A stretch of DNA of 64,000 nt from assembly GCA_033297075.1 (NCBI GenBank), contig MU858210.1, positions 1 to 64,000 of the forward strand, in the 5' to 3' direction. Positions within the stretch are counted from its first letter, which is position 1, and the number at the start of each line of letters is the position of its first letter. The notes below the pieces were generated by a model that had not been told where the DNA came from, made no database searches, and saw only the letters and a list, made by a program, of their open reading frames with translations. The stretch is from Rhypophila decipiens. Lineage: Eukaryota; Ascomycota; Sordariomycetes; Sordariales; Naviculisporaceae. A program made the position numbers and the translations under genes. This document shows, piece by piece, positions 63,138 through 64,000 of the stretch.

Positions 63138-64000
63138 GGAAATGTCCGTAAACGATGAATGAGAAAAATGCTTCGTCTCTCGATTCAGGAAATCGGTGAG
63201 TGAAAAGGTCGGGAGAGATGGCGTGGACTGGGATGCGCGAGTCGAGGATTGATCTTCTTATTCGATGGGCGCAAAAGCGGTGGGCGAACCACTAGTAACG
63301 CTGTTTTTGGCCCCTGACCCGACAACTGACAGTTGGGCTAGGCAGTACAAAAAAAGCTGCGGCGCAGGCAGCCCTCGACAATGGAATTTCTGGCACAGGG
63401 CGCTTGCAACAAAAAGAATGATGATGTACTGAGTAATCGGAACGAATAATGTTTGTTTCGAATTGGAGGCGGGCAGCAAAGAGATGATGGCGAAACAAGA
63501 GGCCTCCTTGACCCTAGACCTGCACGAATTGGAGAGCGCGAGTGCCGGTGGAGCGAAGGCGAAAAGATGGTGAACTGCCTCTTCAAATCCAGACCTCTGT
63601 GGTTCGAGGAGAAGATGATGATGGTCAGGCCAGTATGTGCCTCGCCAAGTACCTGAGCCTGCTCAACCCGTAAAGATCAGTGGACAACGGCGAGAACGGT
63701 TGAGGTCTGGTGGAGAGAAAGAGGGATGACAGGTGCGAGCTCGTCATTTGTGGGCAATGCAGCAAACCGGCTCTGTCGTCACAAATAATAAAAACAGAAC
63801 AAAACCAAGGCAGCACAAACAACCACCCCCGTGTCCTCTTTGATTGGCAAGATTTGAACGGCTCTTCCTTTTGTTTTGCTTTTCGATCTGGCGAGAATGA
63901 ACGAGGATGATTTGAGCCGATCCGCCCCCAGGTCAGTGACGACGGCGGTACCATGCAAGACGAGGTGCGCGTCGATTCGCCTGACTGTGGCTGTGTTTGC
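63138..64000. promoter_or_regulatory. Upstream region of the calcium ATPase gene
   Basis: About 860 bp upstream of the start at 63137 to the window edge. No other gene is supported; frames of 60-110 codons overlap on both strands. It must contain the ATPase promoter. Confidence 0.4.

Noticed and set aside
1..64000. CRISPR arrays, operons, Shine-Dalgarno sites, bacterial promoters
   Set aside because: The window is eukaryotic nuclear DNA; no regularly spaced direct repeats with unique spacers were seen.

Overview
This is nuclear DNA of a filamentous ascomycete (Pezizomycotina, most likely a Sordariomycete; genus not resolvable by eye). The evidence is short 50-75 nt introns with fungal CTAAC/CTGAC branch sites, fungus-restricted families (SAT4/Pth11-like rhodopsin-domain protein, DUF6594, DUF2434-like, choice-of-anchor secreted protein), an intron-containing nuclear tRNA, and many secreted proteins. 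Gene models below were spliced by hand: every multi-exon model closes in frame, but none has been checked by a database search or transcript data.

Layout. 0.1-11.2 kb: an unusual island of three long intronless genes for clan CD cysteine proteases. One is a TPR-CHAT protein, divergently transcribed from a caspase-like (C14) protein, and a second caspase-like paralogue follows. Next come a small beta-rich protein and a DUF6594 membrane protein. 11.7-17.2 kb: a MYND zinc-finger protein, a cytochrome P450 that is a pseudogene, and two secreted proteins. 18-21.6 kb: a tiny conserved membrane protein and a SAT4-family seven-helix receptor. 21.6-32.8 kb: a gene-poor stretch with a broken secreted-protein gene, an intron-bearing tRNA-Glu(CTC) and a MITE. 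32.8-43.7 kb: a conserved core block with a C2H2 transcription factor, a DUF2434-like membrane protein, COG5 and an AT-hook/BTB protein. 44.7-57 kb: an accessory metabolic/secretory block with an AKR7-type reductase, an unrecognised 591/608-aa protein with a possible terpene-cyclase-like motif, a GMC oxidoreductase, a divergent secreted asparaginase and a choice-of-anchor-type secreted protein, plus two MITEs. 59.1-63.1 kb: a PMC1/NCA-2-type calcium ATPase.

The best candidate for an undescribed system is the 0.1-11.2 kb island. A TPR-CHAT protease, two caspase-like proteases with intact His/Cys dyads and a DUF4384-like C-terminal region, a small soluble protein and a C-terminal multi-helix membrane protein sit together. 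This resembles prokaryotic CHAT/caspase defence loci and fungal regulated-cell-death loci in which a protease activates a membrane-acting effector. The membrane protein is the obvious candidate effector here, but that link is inference only.
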